Shown here: piece by piece, positions 53,791 through 63,441 of the stretch
Layout of the letters: each line of letters opens with the position of its first letter
How positions within the stretch are numbered: position 1 is the stretch's first letter
DNA from: Acidimicrobiaceae bacterium
GTDB taxonomy: Bacteria > Actinomycetota > Acidimicrobiia > Acidimicrobiales > RAAP-2
Assembly (NCBI GenBank): GCA_003132165.1
Contig: PKWW01000060.1
Coordinates: 1 to 64,000 of the forward strand
Direction of reading: 5' to 3'
DNA length: 64,000 bases
Translations under genes and position numbers: made by a program
The notes under the pieces: generated by a model
The model's input: the letters and a program-made list of their open reading frames with translations, nothing else
What the model was told of the DNA's origin: nothing
The model's database searches: none

Positions 53791-55761
53791 ATGACCGAAG
53801 CAAAACTTGAAGCCTGGCTGGACGAGACGCGGGTTTTCGCGCCGAGTCCCGAGTTCGCGAAGCAAGCGAACGCGCAGCCGTCGATATACACCGACGCCGC
53901 AGCCGATCCCGTATCGTGGTGGCGCAAGCAGGCCGACCGTTTGGTATGGCACAAGCAGCCCACCAACACTCTCGAGTGGGAGATCCCCTTCGCCAAATGG
54001 TTCAGTGATGGCACACTGAACGCGAGCGTGAATTGCGTCGACCGTCACGTCGCCGCCGGCAAGGGCGACAAGGTCGCGTACTACTGGGTGGGCGACGCGG
54101 AATCCGACTCGCGCACCATCACCTATCAGGAACTCCAGGACATGGTGTGCCAGGCCGCCAACGCTCTTACTGAGTTAGGTGTGAAGAAGGGCGACCGCGT
54201 GGCGGTCTACATGCCCATGATTCCCGAGGCGGTCGTGGCGATGCTCGCCATCGTTCGACTGGGCGCGATTCACTCGGTCGTGTTCGCCGGCTTCTCCGCG
54301 GACGCATTGTCGAGTCGAATCCTCGACTCTGACTGCACGTTCGTCGTCACCGCCGACGGCGCGTTCCGTCGCGGCGCCGCATCGGCGCTCAAGCCCGCGG
54401 TTGACGAGGCGCTGGAATCGTGTCCGAACGTGAAGGCCGTGCTCGTCGTCAAACGCACGGCCGGCGACGTGCACTGGACTGATGGGCGTGACCACTGGTG
54501 GCACGAGACAGTGGATCGTCAGTCGACGAGCCACGTGCCGGAATTCTTCCCTTCCGAGCACACGATGTTCATCATGTACACGTCCGGTACCACCGCCAAG
54601 CCCAAGGGGATTTACCACACGACGGGCGGTTACTTGACTCAGGTGGCCACAACGCAGGACTACATCTTTGACCTCAAGCCCGACACGGACATCTTGTGGA
54701 CGGCGGCGGACATCGGTTGGATCACCGGGCACAGTTACATCGTCTACGGTTCGCTGATCAATGGGATCACGCAAGTGATGTACGAGGGTCTACCCGACTC
54801 TGGTGGCAAGGATCGGTGGTGGAAGATCATCGAGCAATATAAGGTTTCCATCCTCTACACCGCGCCCACGACCATCCGCACGCTGATGAAGTGGGGCAAG
54901 GAATTCCCCGCCGGTCACGATCTTTCCAGCCTGCGTCTGCTCGGCACGGTCGGTGAGCCCATCAACCCCGAGGCGTGGATGTGGTACCGCGAGAACATTG
55001 GTGGTAGTCGCTGTCCGATCGTGGACACCTGGTGGCAGACCGAGACCGGCGCGATCATGATTACGCCGCTACCCGGGATCACGGCAACCAAACCCGGAGC
55101 GGCGATGCGCCCGTTCCCCGGCATTGGCGTGGACGTGGTGGACAACAACGGCGACTCGGTGGGCAACGGTGAAGGCGGGTATCTCGTCATCACGCACCCA
55201 TGGCCATCGATGACCCGGGGAATCTACGGTGACCCCGAGCGGTACAGGGAGACCTACTGGTCGCGCTTCCCGGGTAAGTACTTCGCGGGCGACGGCGCCA
55301 AGCGTGACGAGGACGGCGATCTGTGGTTGCTCGGTCGAATTGACGACGTCATGAACATCTCGGGCCACCGTCTCTCGACGACGGAAGTCGAGCACGCGCT
55401 CGTGGGACACCCGGCGGTAGCTGAGGCGGCGGTCGTCGGCGCTAGTGACGACACCACCGGTCAGGCGATTGTCGCCTTCGTCACCCTGAGGATGAGCGCG
55501 GGTGACGAGGAGAAGGACCAGGCCGCGATGATCGAAGAACTGCGCCAGCACGTTGCCAAGGTGATCAGTCCGATCGCCAAGCCGCGCCAGATCATCCTGA
55601 CCCCGGATCTGCCCAAGACCCGTTCGGGAAAGATCATGCGACGACTGCTACGCGACGTGGCAGAGAATCGGCAGTTGGGCGACGTCACCACATTGACCGA
55701 CCCCACGGTCGTCAACATGATTGCGGACCTCATGGACACGCACTCGAGCGGCGACGAGTAG
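53791..55761 (+). CDS. acs: Acetyl-CoA synthetase
   Basis: Activates acetate to acetyl-CoA through acetyl-AMP. The 656-residue adenylate-forming enzyme has VWHKQPTNTLEWEIPFAKWF, the AMP-binding core IMYTSGTTAKPKGI, TAADIGWITGHSYIVYG, DTWWQTETGAIMI, the hinge RIDDVMNISGHRLST, and a C-terminal PKTRSGKIMRR whose Lys is the site of regulatory acetylation in this family. The start ATG 53791 follows GTAGGGGG. With satP it forms the acetate assimilation entry route. Confidence 0.95.
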   Translation: MTEAKLEAWLDETRVFAPSPEFAKQANAQPSIYTDAAADPVSWWRKQADRLVWHKQPTNTLEWEIPFAKWFSDGTLNASVNCVDRHVAAGKGDKVAYYWVGDAESDSRTITYQELQDMVCQAANALTELGVKKGDRVAVYMPMIPEAVVAMLAIVRLGAIHSVVFAGFSADALSSRILDSDCTFVVTADGAFRRGAASALKPAVDEALESCPNVKAVLVVKRTAGDVHWTDGRDHWWHETVDRQSTSHVPEFFPSEHTMFIMYTSGTTAKPKGIYHTTGGYLTQVATTQDYIFDLKPDTDILWTAADIGWITGHSYIVYGSLINGITQVMYEGLPDSGGKDRWWKIIEQYKVSILYTAPTTIRTLMKWGKEFPAGHDLSSLRLLGTVGEPINPEAWMWYRENIGGSRCPIVDTWWQTETGAIMITPLPGITATKPGAAMRPFPGIGVDVVDNNGDSVGNGEGGYLVITHPWPSMTRGIYGDPERYRETYWSRFPGKYFAGDGAKRDEDGDLWLLGRIDDVMNISGHRLSTTEVEHALVGHPAVAEAAVVGASDDTTGQAIVAFVTLRMSAGDEEKDQAAMIEELRQHVAKVISPIAKPRQIILTPDLPKTRSGKIMRRLLRDVAENRQLGDVTTLTDPTVVNMIADLMDTHSSGDE

Positions 55762-55770
55762 GCGCTGATG

Positions 55771-55802
55771 ACAACACCCCCGGTTTCAGCCGGGGGTGTT
55801 GT
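55771..55802. terminator. Bidirectional terminator between acs and the FAD oxidoreductase gene
   Basis: ACAACACCCCCGG and CCGGGGGTGTTGT form a perfect 13-bp stem with loop TTTCAG, located between two convergent genes. No long T-run flanks it, but the stem is very stable. Confidence 0.75.
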
Positions 55803-55806
55803 GCAT

Positions 55807-57219
55807 TTAGGAGTCGAAACCGAGACCGAAGAGGTCCATCGACTTCAGCCAGAGATTCCGTTTGCCCTCGTGGGTATCGGCACGCTTCAGTGCCGCCTGG
55901 GTCAGTCGGATGAAGATCCAACGGAGAGGCTCGGGAGGGAACGGGAGTGGCTTCTTTTGCACCATTGTCAACTCGGTGCGCTCGGTCTCGAGCCCGTCCA
56001 ACAAATCGAGCATGGTGGCGGCCCCGAATCGTGTTGAGGCGACTCCCAGTCCGGTGAAGCCGAGGACGTAGGCCACCTTGCCGCGGTGTGAGGTCCCCCA
56101 GAACGGCGAGAAGCGCGTGCACGTGTCGATGGCGCCACCCCAAGCGTGGGTGAATTTGATGCCCGCCAGCTGGGGAAAGGTCCTCAGGAAGTGAGCGGCG
56201 AGCGTGGCATAGGTCTCGGCGTTGAACTCGTACTCGCGCTGAACCTTGCCGCGAAAATTGTAGATCGCATCGTAACCACCCCAGAGGATGCAGTGGTCCT
56301 GAGTGAGACGGTAGTAATGGAACTGATTACCGGCGTCAGCCACGCCCTCTCTGCCCGCCCAGCCAATGCTCTCCAATTGGCCCGGGGTGAGTGGTTCGGT
56401 AACGATCTGGTAGTCGAAGACCGGCACCACGTACTTGCGGGCCTTGCGAATGAGCGACGTGAACACATTGGTGGCGAGTGCGACGCGCGCCGCGGTCACC
56501 GCACCGTAAGGGGTGTGGACGCGCACCGCGTCCTCGACGTCCTCGAGCCACTCGACCTTCGAGTTCTCGAAAATCTTCACGCCGAGAGAGATGCACGCCT
56601 TTTCGAGGCCCCAGACCAGGCGTGCGGGATCAACCAATGCCGTGCCGTCGTTGTCGAAGAGTGCCCCCTCGTACAGTGGCGAGTGAATGCGCTCGCGAAC
56701 CTCTTCGCGGCTCAGGACGATAACGTTGTCGCCCATTTGATTGCGCAGTCGAGCCTCTTCGGCCATGTCCTGCACCTGCCACGGAGCGACGGCGACACGT
56801 AGTTCGCCGGTACGCTCCCAATCGCACTCGATGTTGTAGCGCGCGATGGTCGCCTCGATCTCGTTGAGGTTTTCGCGACCGAGTCGTTCGATGACGGGCA
56901 TTTCGTCAGGGAAGCGGTGCATGCCGTTACCGAAGCCGTGCGTGAGTGATGCCGAGCAGAAGCCACCATTGCGCCCTGACGCGCCCGCACCCGTCTCGTA
57001 CTGCTCAACGACCACGACCTCGCGGTCGGGGTCGCGTTCTTTCGCGAGGAGCGCGGTCCACAGGCCCGTGTACCCGGCGCCGACGACACACAGGTCGGCG
57101 CCGATGTCACCAACGAGTGCCGAGTGCGACGCCGGCTCCAAGGGGTCCGAATCCAGCCACCACAGCTCGGGCTGCAGGTCGGCGAGATGGCGTAAGACGA
57201 AGGGATCCTTCTTGTCCAT
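55807..57219 (-). CDS. FAD-dependent amine oxidase-like oxidoreductase (DadA/PuuB group)
   Basis: The 470-residue protein has an FAD Rossmann motif DLCVVGAGYTGLWTALLAKE, the GASGRNGGFCSASLTHG segment typical of the gamma-glutamylputrescine oxidase/DadA group, and a C-terminal GKVAYVLGFTGLGVASTRF flavin loop. It probably oxidises an amine or amino acid derivative; the substrate is unknown. ATG 57219 is used; TTG 57234 is possible. A 17-bp palindrome (57226-57242) covers the translation start region and may be an operator. Confidence 0.85.
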   Translation of the reverse strand: MDKKDPFVLRHLADLQPELWWLDSDPLEPASHSALVGDIGADLCVVGAGYTGLWTALLAKERDPDREVVVVEQYETGAGASGRNGGFCSASLTHGFGNGMHRFPDEMPVIERLGRENLNEIEATIARYNIECDWERTGELRVAVAPWQVQDMAEEARLRNQMGDNVIVLSREEVRERIHSPLYEGALFDNDGTALVDPARLVWGLEKACISLGVKIFENSKVEWLEDVEDAVRVHTPYGAVTAARVALATNVFTSLIRKARKYVVPVFDYQIVTEPLTPGQLESIGWAGREGVADAGNQFHYYRLTQDHCILWGGYDAIYNFRGKVQREYEFNAETYATLAAHFLRTFPQLAGIKFTHAWGGAIDTCTRFSPFWGTSHRGKVAYVLGFTGLGVASTRFGAATMLDLLDGLETERTELTMVQKKPLPFPPEPLRWIFIRLTQAALKRADTHEGKRNLWLKSMDLFGLGFDS

Positions 57220-57225
57220 GCTGTG

Positions 57226-57242
57226 TCCAACCAATGGTTGGA
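57226..57242. promoter_or_regulatory. 17-bp perfect palindrome at the FAD oxidoreductase start
   Basis: TCCAACCA-A-TGGTTGGA sits 7 bases upstream of ATG 57219 of the minus-strand gene. Position and symmetry suggest a dimeric regulator site controlling this gene. No regulator gene is adjacent. Confidence 0.5.
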
Positions 57243-57353
57243 ATCACCCTCTCTCGGCAATTCTCTTTTCGCGTCACGTATTTCTCGCGAACGTCGGCTT
57301 TCACCCCGACCTTCTTCGTTGGATTCTACCCAACGAACCGTCCGATCAGGTGC

Positions 57354-58424
57354 TCAAGCCTTCAATGTTCTGGCACGCTCGAACTGACGGGGCCACGCAA
57401 TGACGTCCCCCAGCCGTTCAGCGGCGCCCAGCGCCCATCGCGGATTTCGCAGCATCGCTCGAGCGAGCAGCACTGCGTCAGCCTCTCCCGACGAGACGAT
57501 CTCCTCGGCCTGTTCGGGCTCGGTGATCAGACCGACGGCTGCAGTCGCAATAGCCGCCTCTCGACGTATCGCGTCGGCGAACGGTACCTGATACCCGGGT
57601 CCGAGGGGGATGCGCACGCCCGCGACGTTGCCCCCCGACGAGACGTCGATGAGATCGACACCTTTCGTCTTGAGCACTTTGGCCAGTTCGATCGACTGCT
57701 CGAGGTCCCAACCGCCCTCGACGTAATCAGTCGCGGAGATCCGTACGAAGAGAGGTGTGCCGGGGTCCACGCTGGAGCGCACGGCGTCGACGATCTCGAC
57801 GAGAACGCGGGCCCGGTTCTCAAAGCAACCGCCGTACGCATCAACGCGAGTGTTCGAGATCGGCGAGAGGAACTCGTGGATCAGATATCCGTGAGCGGCG
57901 TGGATTTCGAGCACGTCAAAACCAGCACGCACCGCGCGCCGTGCGGCGCCCGCAAACGACCGGACGATGTCGGCAATCTCCTCGACGCTGAGCTCATGGG
58001 GCACCGGATACCCCTCGAAAGCCAGTGGGCTCGGTGCCACCGCCATCCAGCCGCCTTCGTCGGCACTCGCCATCAAGTGGTCGTCCCACGGAGCCATCGT
58101 CGACGCCTTTCGTCCGGCGTGGGCCAATTGAATGCCCATCCTCGTCCCTTGGGAGTGCGCGAAATCGGTGATCGGTCGCCACGCGTCCACGTGAGCTTCG
58201 CTCCACAGACCCGGACACGCAATGGAGATCCTGCCTTCGGGCGTCACGGCTGACGCCTCGGCGAAAACGAGCCCCGCGCCGCCGGTTGCGAACGATCCGA
58301 GGTGCACTCGATGCCAGACACCGACGACGCCGTTCGTGGCTGAGTACTGGCACATGGGACTCACCCAGACCCGGTTGGAGAACTCAACACTTCGAAGAGT
58401 CAGGGGAGTGAAGATCGTTGACAC
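57354..58424 (-). CDS. NADH:flavin oxidoreductase, old yellow enzyme (YqjM/NamA-like)
   Basis: FMN enzyme reducing activated double bonds with NAD(P)H. The 356-residue TIM barrel has SNRVWVSPMCQYSA at the start, IQLAHAGRKAS, the extended DVLEIHAAHGYLIHEFLSPISN (His-His active-site-proximal motif), VRISATDYVEGGWD and LARAMLRNPRWAL (FMN phosphate). The physiological substrate is unknown. The start is GTG 58424; it is divergent from the FAH-family gene. Confidence 0.9.
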   Translation of the reverse strand: MSTIFTPLTLRSVEFSNRVWVSPMCQYSATNGVVGVWHRVHLGSFATGGAGLVFAEASAVTPEGRISIACPGLWSEAHVDAWRPITDFAHSQGTRMGIQLAHAGRKASTMAPWDDHLMASADEGGWMAVAPSPLAFEGYPVPHELSVEEIADIVRSFAGAARRAVRAGFDVLEIHAAHGYLIHEFLSPISNTRVDAYGGCFENRARVLVEIVDAVRSSVDPGTPLFVRISATDYVEGGWDLEQSIELAKVLKTKGVDLIDVSSGGNVAGVRIPLGPGYQVPFADAIRREAAIATAAVGLITEPEQAEEIVSSGEADAVLLARAMLRNPRWALGAAERLGDVIAWPRQFERARTLKA

Positions 58425-58578
58425 CGGCGTACCTGATTTCTCGTAGAGCGATACTTCAAGTTAGCGGCCGGTCCTCGATACCACGACCTGGTTCATGAAC
58501 CGCGAAGGGAGCGGTGAATCGCACGTCCTAGAATTGTCCGACGGCCTCACGGCCGCACGACGAACAAAAGGAAGCGGA

Positions 58579-59439
58579 ATGCGACTGGCGAATCTGAACG
58601 GTAGAGCGGTGCTCGTGACCGACGAGGGCGTGGTCGATGTCGCAACCGCGTCCAACGGCGCATTCTCGAGTGATGTGGACAAGCTGCTCGGGCACCTCGA
58701 TCAACTCGTCAAATGGCTCTCGTCGGCGAGGATCAAGGTAAGCGAAGCCATCAGTCCCGACGAGTTCGCCCGCAACCCCCTGCTCGGCCCGGTCATCAAG
58801 CAGCCCGGTCAGGTGTTCGCGATTGGTCTCAATTACCGTACGCACGCCGCCGAGATGGGTCTGGCTCTTCCAGGAAAGCCCATGGTCTTCACCAAGTTTC
58901 CCTCCTCTGTCACGGGAGCGAACGCGAGTTTCTCCCTTCCTTCCGAGCGCACCGACTGGGAGGCGGAGTTGGTCGTGGTGTTTGGTAAGCGTGGTCGTGA
59001 CGTGTCCGTAGAGGACGCCAGTTCGTACATCGCCGGCTACTGCGTGGGCCAGGACCTCAGCGACCGCGAACTTCAGCTCCAAGGCTCACCCGCTCAGTTC
59101 TCGCTCGCAAAGTCGTACGAGAACTTCGCGCCCATCGGCCCGTGGATCACGACCATCGACGATATTCCCCACCCCAACAACCTTTCCATCACGTGCGATA
59201 TCAACGGCGTTCGCCGCCAGGATTCGCACACGAGCGACATGGCGTTCACGGTGCCCGAACTCGTCTCGTATATCTCGTCGGTCTGCGAGATCCGTCCCGG
59301 CGACATCATGTTCACCGGTAGCCCACACGGTGTTGGTCAGGGCCAGATCCCTCCGTTGTTCTTGAAGCCCGGCGACGTCGTCGAGACGTCCATCGAGGGT
59401 CTCGGGTCGCTGCGCAATGTCGCGCGTGCGAGGGGTTGA
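58579..59439 (+). CDS. Fumarylacetoacetate hydrolase (FAH) family protein
   Basis: The 286-residue protein has an amino-terminal domain and the FAH fold: VFAIGLNYRTHAAEMG, PMVFTKFPSSVTG, DWEAELVVVFGKRGRDV (metal-binding Glu), GYCVGQDLSDRELQ, and GDIMFTGSPHGVG. Family members hydrolyse or decarboxylate/isomerise beta-diketo acids in aromatic or sugar acid degradation; the reaction here is unknown. AAAGGAAG about seven bases upstream supports ATG 58579. Confidence 0.9.
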   Translation: MRLANLNGRAVLVTDEGVVDVATASNGAFSSDVDKLLGHLDQLVKWLSSARIKVSEAISPDEFARNPLLGPVIKQPGQVFAIGLNYRTHAAEMGLALPGKPMVFTKFPSSVTGANASFSLPSERTDWEAELVVVFGKRGRDVSVEDASSYIAGYCVGQDLSDRELQLQGSPAQFSLAKSYENFAPIGPWITTIDDIPHPNNLSITCDINGVRRQDSHTSDMAFTVPELVSYISSVCEIRPGDIMFTGSPHGVGQGQIPPLFLKPGDVVETSIEGLGSLRNVARARG

Positions 59440-59579
59440 GCCGAGCCCTTCAAAGGATCACTTGCGGTGATACGGACAGTGTTAGTGCAGGTTCGTATGA
59501 CCTTATGCCCTAGTAGCACTGGCGAGTGATGGGCCATACTTCAGTTTGGTTGGGTGTTGTGTGATCGAATGGAGCCCCG

Positions 59580-61877
59580 ATGGAATTCGTACGTTGGTTT
59601 GACAAAATTCGCCTCACGGATGCCGGGCTCGTCGGAGGAAAGGGGGCCAACCTCGGTGAGTTGACGATCGCCGGACTTCCGGTGCCTCCGGGCTTCGTAG
59701 TGACCTCGGACGCGTACTGCTACGCCTTCGACAGCGCCGGTATCAACGCCAAGCTCGCCGCGCTCTTCACGGGCGGTGGTGCGACCACGACTGCGGAACT
59801 GACCAAAGTGTCCGAACAGGCCCAGTCGCTGATCCATTCGATTCGGATGCCTGACGACCTTGCGTCGGCCATTCTTGACGCCTATCACCAACTCGGCCAA
59901 GAGACAAGGGTCGCGGTGCGCTCGTCAGGCACCGGTGAAGACGCGGGTGACACCTCCTTCGCGGGCATGAACGCGACCTTCACGAATACCTGTGGCGACG
60001 AGGAGTTGCTGAGCAACGTCATCCGGTGCTGGGAATCGCTGTACGGCGCGCGCGTCATTTCGTACCGGTTTACGCGGGCTATCGGGGACGTTCCGGCAAT
60101 GGGCGTCATCGTCCAAGAGATGATCCCTTCGGAGCGATCGGGCGTCATGTTCACCGCTGACCCGTCAACGGGGGACACGAATCACATAGTGATCGACGCC
60201 GCATTCGGGCAGGGAGAGGTCGTCGTGAGCGGTGAAGTCGAGCCCGACACGTACATCCTTTCGAAGGACGGCCCGACACTGATGCAGGTTCGTGTCGGCG
60301 TGAAGAATTTCAAACTTGTTCGCGGACACGACGGGAAAGACCTGCACGTGGATCTCACTCCGGACGAGGGTTCGATGCGCGTGCTGAGCGACGACGATGC
60401 GATCGTCCTCGCGCGACTGGGTCTCGCGACCGAAGCCCACTACGGAACGCCTCAGGATACCGAATGGGCGATGGCCAACGGCAAGGTCTACATGGTCCAG
60501 TCGCGACCCATTACAACACTGCAGACGACGCAGACGTCCACTGACGGTCTTGGCGCACCCCGTCCGCTGATCCAGGGGCTCGCCGCGTCTGCGGGCCGTG
60601 TCACCGGTGTTGTGCGCATTCTCGATTCCCCCGACCAGGGCGACCAGTTGCTCCAAGGCGAGATTCTTGTCGCGAAGATGACGAGTCCTGACTGGGTACC
60701 GACCATGCGCCGCGCTGGCGCACTCGTCACCGACGGCGGCGGGACGACCTGCCACGCAGCGATTGTCTCGCGTGAACTTGGTGTGCCGTGCGTAGTCGGA
60801 GCGCGCAACGCCACGACCGTGTTACGAAACGGGGAAGTGGTGACCGTGGATGGGAGTCAGGGAGCGGTCTACGAGGGTGCGGTGGCGCAACGACAACCGG
60901 CCGTCCAGCCCCAAGATGGCGCAGTACGGGTCGCCGCGCACGACGCAGAGCGCCCCTCGATGCCGTTGGCGACCAAGCTCTACGTCAACCTGGCTTTCGC
61001 CGAGCACGCTGAGGAAGTGGCGGACCTTGAGGTTGACGGGGTCGGACTACTTCGCGCCGAGTTCATGGTCACCGACGCGCTCGGTGGAGTGCACCCCAAG
61101 TTGTTGATCGAGCGAGGTGACCAAAAGGTCTTCATCGATAAGATGGCCGAGTCGCTCCTCAAGATCACGCGGGCCTTCGGCAACCGACCTGTCGTCTACC
61201 GGAGCATCGACTTTCGCAGTAACGAGTTCTCTAATCTCGAAGGCGGATCACGGTTCGAACCCGTAGAGGACAACCCGATGATCGGCTACCGCGGGTGCTT
61301 TCGATACGTGCGCGACCCCGAGGTCTTCCGTCTTGAACTCGAGGTACTCGCCAAGGTCATGGAACAAACTGCGAACATCACGTTGATGATTCCCTTCGTG
61401 CGAACCAAGTGGGAATTGCAAGCGTGTCTGGATCTGGTTGCCCACAGCCCGGTGGGCGGGGAGATTCCGTTGTGGGTCATGGCTGAAGTGCCCTCCGTGG
61501 CGTACCGGATTCCCGAGTATGCGAAAATGGGCATCAGCGGTGTTTCGATTGGCAGCAACGATCTCACTCAGTTGATGCTCGGGGTGGACCGTGACTCTGA
61601 GGTCTGCTCGGACCTCTTTGACGAGTCCGACACCGCCGTGCTTGATGCGATCGAGCGCATAATCACCGGGAGTCACCAGGCGGGTATCACCTCTTCGCTG
61701 TGCGGACAAGCTCCGTCGAACCACCCGGAGTTCGCCGAGCACCTCGTCCGTTACGGCATCACGTCAGTGTCGGTGAACCCCGACGCCGTCGACGCTGCTC
61801 GCGCCTCAATATCGCGAGCGGAATGGCGACTGCTGCTCGAGTCGGCCGATCCCGCGCACCGCCAAACCACCAACTAG
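59580..61877 (+). CDS. ppsA: Phosphoenolpyruvate synthase
   Basis: Makes PEP from pyruvate and ATP (AMP-forming) for gluconeogenesis. The 765-residue protein has an ATP-grasp start ([38 protein letters not shown]), the phosphohistidine domain [16 protein letters not shown] with His392, and a C-terminal PEP-binding TIM barrel ([49 protein letters not shown]). The length is near the ~790 of E. coli. Together with acs it lets the cell grow on two- and three-carbon acids. GGAG lies about five bases before the ATG. Confidence 0.94.
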   Translation: MEFVRWFDKIRLTDAGLVGGKGANLGELTIAGLPVPPGFVVTSDAYCYAFDSAGINAKLAALFTGGGATTTAELTKVSEQAQSLIHSIRMPDDLASAILDAYHQLGQETRVAVRSSGTGEDAGDTSFAGMNATFTNTCGDEELLSNVIRCWESLYGARVISYRFTRAIGDVPAMGVIVQEMIPSERSGVMFTADPSTGDTNHIVIDAAFGQGEVVVSGEVEPDTYILSKDGPTLMQVRVGVKNFKLVRGHDGKDLHVDLTPDEGSMRVLSDDDAIVLARLGLATEAHYGTPQDTEWAMANGKVYMVQSRPITTLQTTQTSTDGLGAPRPLIQGLAASAGRVTGVVRILDSPDQGDQLLQGEILVAKMTSPDWVPTMRRAGALVTDGGGTTCHAAIVSRELGVPCVVGARNATTVLRNGEVVTVDGSQGAVYEGAVAQRQPAVQPQDGAVRVAAHDAERPSMPLATKLYVNLAFAEHAEEVADLEVDGVGLLRAEFMVTDALGGVHPKLLIERGDQKVFIDKMAESLLKITRAFGNRPVVYRSIDFRSNEFSNLEGGSRFEPVEDNPMIGYRGCFRYVRDPEVFRLELEVLAKVMEQTANITLMIPFVRTKWELQACLDLVAHSPVGGEIPLWVMAEVPSVAYRIPEYAKMGISGVSIGSNDLTQLMLGVDRDSEVCSDLFDESDTAVLDAIERIITGSHQAGITSSLCGQAPSNHPEFAEHLVRYGITSVSVNPDAVDAARASISRAEWRLLLESADPAHRQTTN

Positions 61878-61904
61878 AGGGGCAGAAATACAAACGTTCC
61901 TTGG

Positions 61905-61933
61905 TTGGTGTCTGAAGTGTGGCTTTCTATACT
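61905..61933 (+). promoter_or_regulatory. Sigma-70-type promoter of the CoA hydrolase/transferase gene
   Basis: TTGGTG (61905-61910), 17-base spacer, TATACT (61928-61933). The predicted leader is about 90 bases. Confidence 0.55.
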
Positions 61934-62031
61934 GAGGGCGTTCGCGGTGGTAACGCACAGCGCGTTGACTGGTTGTGGTTACGAGTTGTACGAGGCGCTG
62001 TCGTGATTCGAGAGGGAAGAGGGTCGAACTC

Positions 62032-63291
62032 ATGAAGATCGTCAGCGAAGAAACCATCGCTCAAGCCCTACGGTCGCTGCCGGGCATTGAACCCCGCGTG
62101 GTGGTGTCGGGCAATTATGCGACACCGTGGGAATTGGTTCGCATCCTCGAAAAGACATTGGCGCGCTGTCGAGCTTTCGTACTCAATCCTCAAGATGGCT
62201 GGCCAATCCGCGAAGGCTTCGTCACGGAGACCCCCTTCGTGGGGCCCGGTGCCCGCAAGGACCCGCTCCTCGACTACCTTCCCATGCGGCTCTCCCTGGT
62301 CCCGAGGCTCTTCGCGCTCAACCGTCCGCCCGACGCGGTGCTGATTCAGACGTCGACACCCAAGAGTGGCAAGGTCTCCTTGGGCATCGAGGTCAACATC
62401 ATGCCGGCCGCCATAGAGGAGGTGCGGCGTCGGGGAGGAATTGTGATCGCGCAGATGAACGCGCAGATGCCCCACACGCGAGGTGACGGCGAGTTGAGTG
62501 TCGATCTGATCGACCTCGCGATTGAAGTGGACGCAACCCTCCCTTCGCCAGCACCTCGAGAGCCCGATGACGACGCCATCGCCATTGGTGAACGGGTGGC
62601 GGCGCTCGCCGCGGATGGCGGGACGCTGCAGATGGGGATCGGACAACTACCCGATGCCGCGCTCGATCGAATGAACAAACTGCGCAACATGGGGATTTGG
62701 TCCGAATTGGTGAGTGACGGCGTGATGCACCTGGAACGCGCGGGGGTACTCGATCGTTCTCGGTTGATCACCTCGACCTTTCTCTTTGGAACCGCCGAAC
62801 TCTACGAGTGGGCGAACGAAAACCCCCGACTCGTGATGCGTCGTACCGAGACGGTAAACGATCCCGCCAACATCGCCGCACACCCGTCCATGCTCTCGAT
62901 CAACACCGCCATCCAGGTCGACCTCTACGCCCAGGCGAATGCCAGCTACGTTCGTGGCGCCATCTACTCGGGCTACGGGGGGCAACCGGACTTTGTCAGC
63001 GGGGCCTTGCACTCGGCGAAGGGTCAATCAGTCCTCGCGATGCGATCGTGGCACGAAAAGGGTGATTCATCCAATATCGTTCCCATCCTCCACGATCCCG
63101 TGTGCTCGTTCCAGCACTCGGTGGTGGTGACCGAGCAGGGCACGGCACTGCTCTTCGGTCGCAGCCAACACGCTCAGGCGAGACTTCTCATCGAGAAGAC
63201 CGCACATCCACGAGCGCGCCAAGAGTTATACGAAGGGGCTGAGAAGTTAGGACTTCTGCACCCTGGTGACGAGCGTCTGCCCACTAACTGA
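62032..63291 (+). CDS. Acetyl-CoA hydrolase/transferase family protein
   Basis: The 419-residue CoA-transferase is of the acetyl-CoA hydrolase/4-hydroxybutyrate CoA-transferase group: VVVSGNYATPWELVRIL near the start, QMNAQMPHTRGDGELSVDLIDLAIE, LQMGIGQLPDAALDRM (GxGxxP CoA loop), INTAIQVDLYAQANASYVRG, GYGGQPDFVSGALHSAKG and VVVTEQGTALLFGRS, with a candidate catalytic Glu in TEQG. It may move CoA between acetate and another acid, consistent with satP, acs and ppsA nearby. ATG 62032 is the start. Confidence 0.88.
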   Translation: MKIVSEETIAQALRSLPGIEPRVVVSGNYATPWELVRILEKTLARCRAFVLNPQDGWPIREGFVTETPFVGPGARKDPLLDYLPMRLSLVPRLFALNRPPDAVLIQTSTPKSGKVSLGIEVNIMPAAIEEVRRRGGIVIAQMNAQMPHTRGDGELSVDLIDLAIEVDATLPSPAPREPDDDAIAIGERVAALAADGGTLQMGIGQLPDAALDRMNKLRNMGIWSELVSDGVMHLERAGVLDRSRLITSTFLFGTAELYEWANENPRLVMRRTETVNDPANIAAHPSMLSINTAIQVDLYAQANASYVRGAIYSGYGGQPDFVSGALHSAKGQSVLAMRSWHEKGDSSNIVPILHDPVCSFQHSVVVTEQGTALLFGRSQHAQARLLIEKTAHPRARQELYEGAEKLGLLHPGDERLPTN

Positions 63292-63361
63292 AAATCCGCA
63301 GGACGATATCGCAGGTCAAAGGCCAGAAACAGAGAAACAGAGTCGCAGCAACATTGAATAC

Positions 63362-63417
63362 TTGACTTTCCCACTCGTATTTCCTACTATTGTCTACTAT
63401 TACTAGTGACTTACTAG
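63362..63417 (+). promoter_or_regulatory. Promoter with repeated TACTAT/TACTAG hexamers before the sulfate-binding gene
   Basis: TTGACT (63362-63367), 17-base spacer, TACTAT (63385-63390) is a near-consensus promoter. From the -10 onward the hexamer recurs as TACTAT (63395), TACTAG (63401) and TACTAG (63412), which suggests an operator array overlapping the transcription start. Confidence 0.6.
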
Positions 63418-63441
63418 GATATAAGCGAGGAGAGTAGTTCA

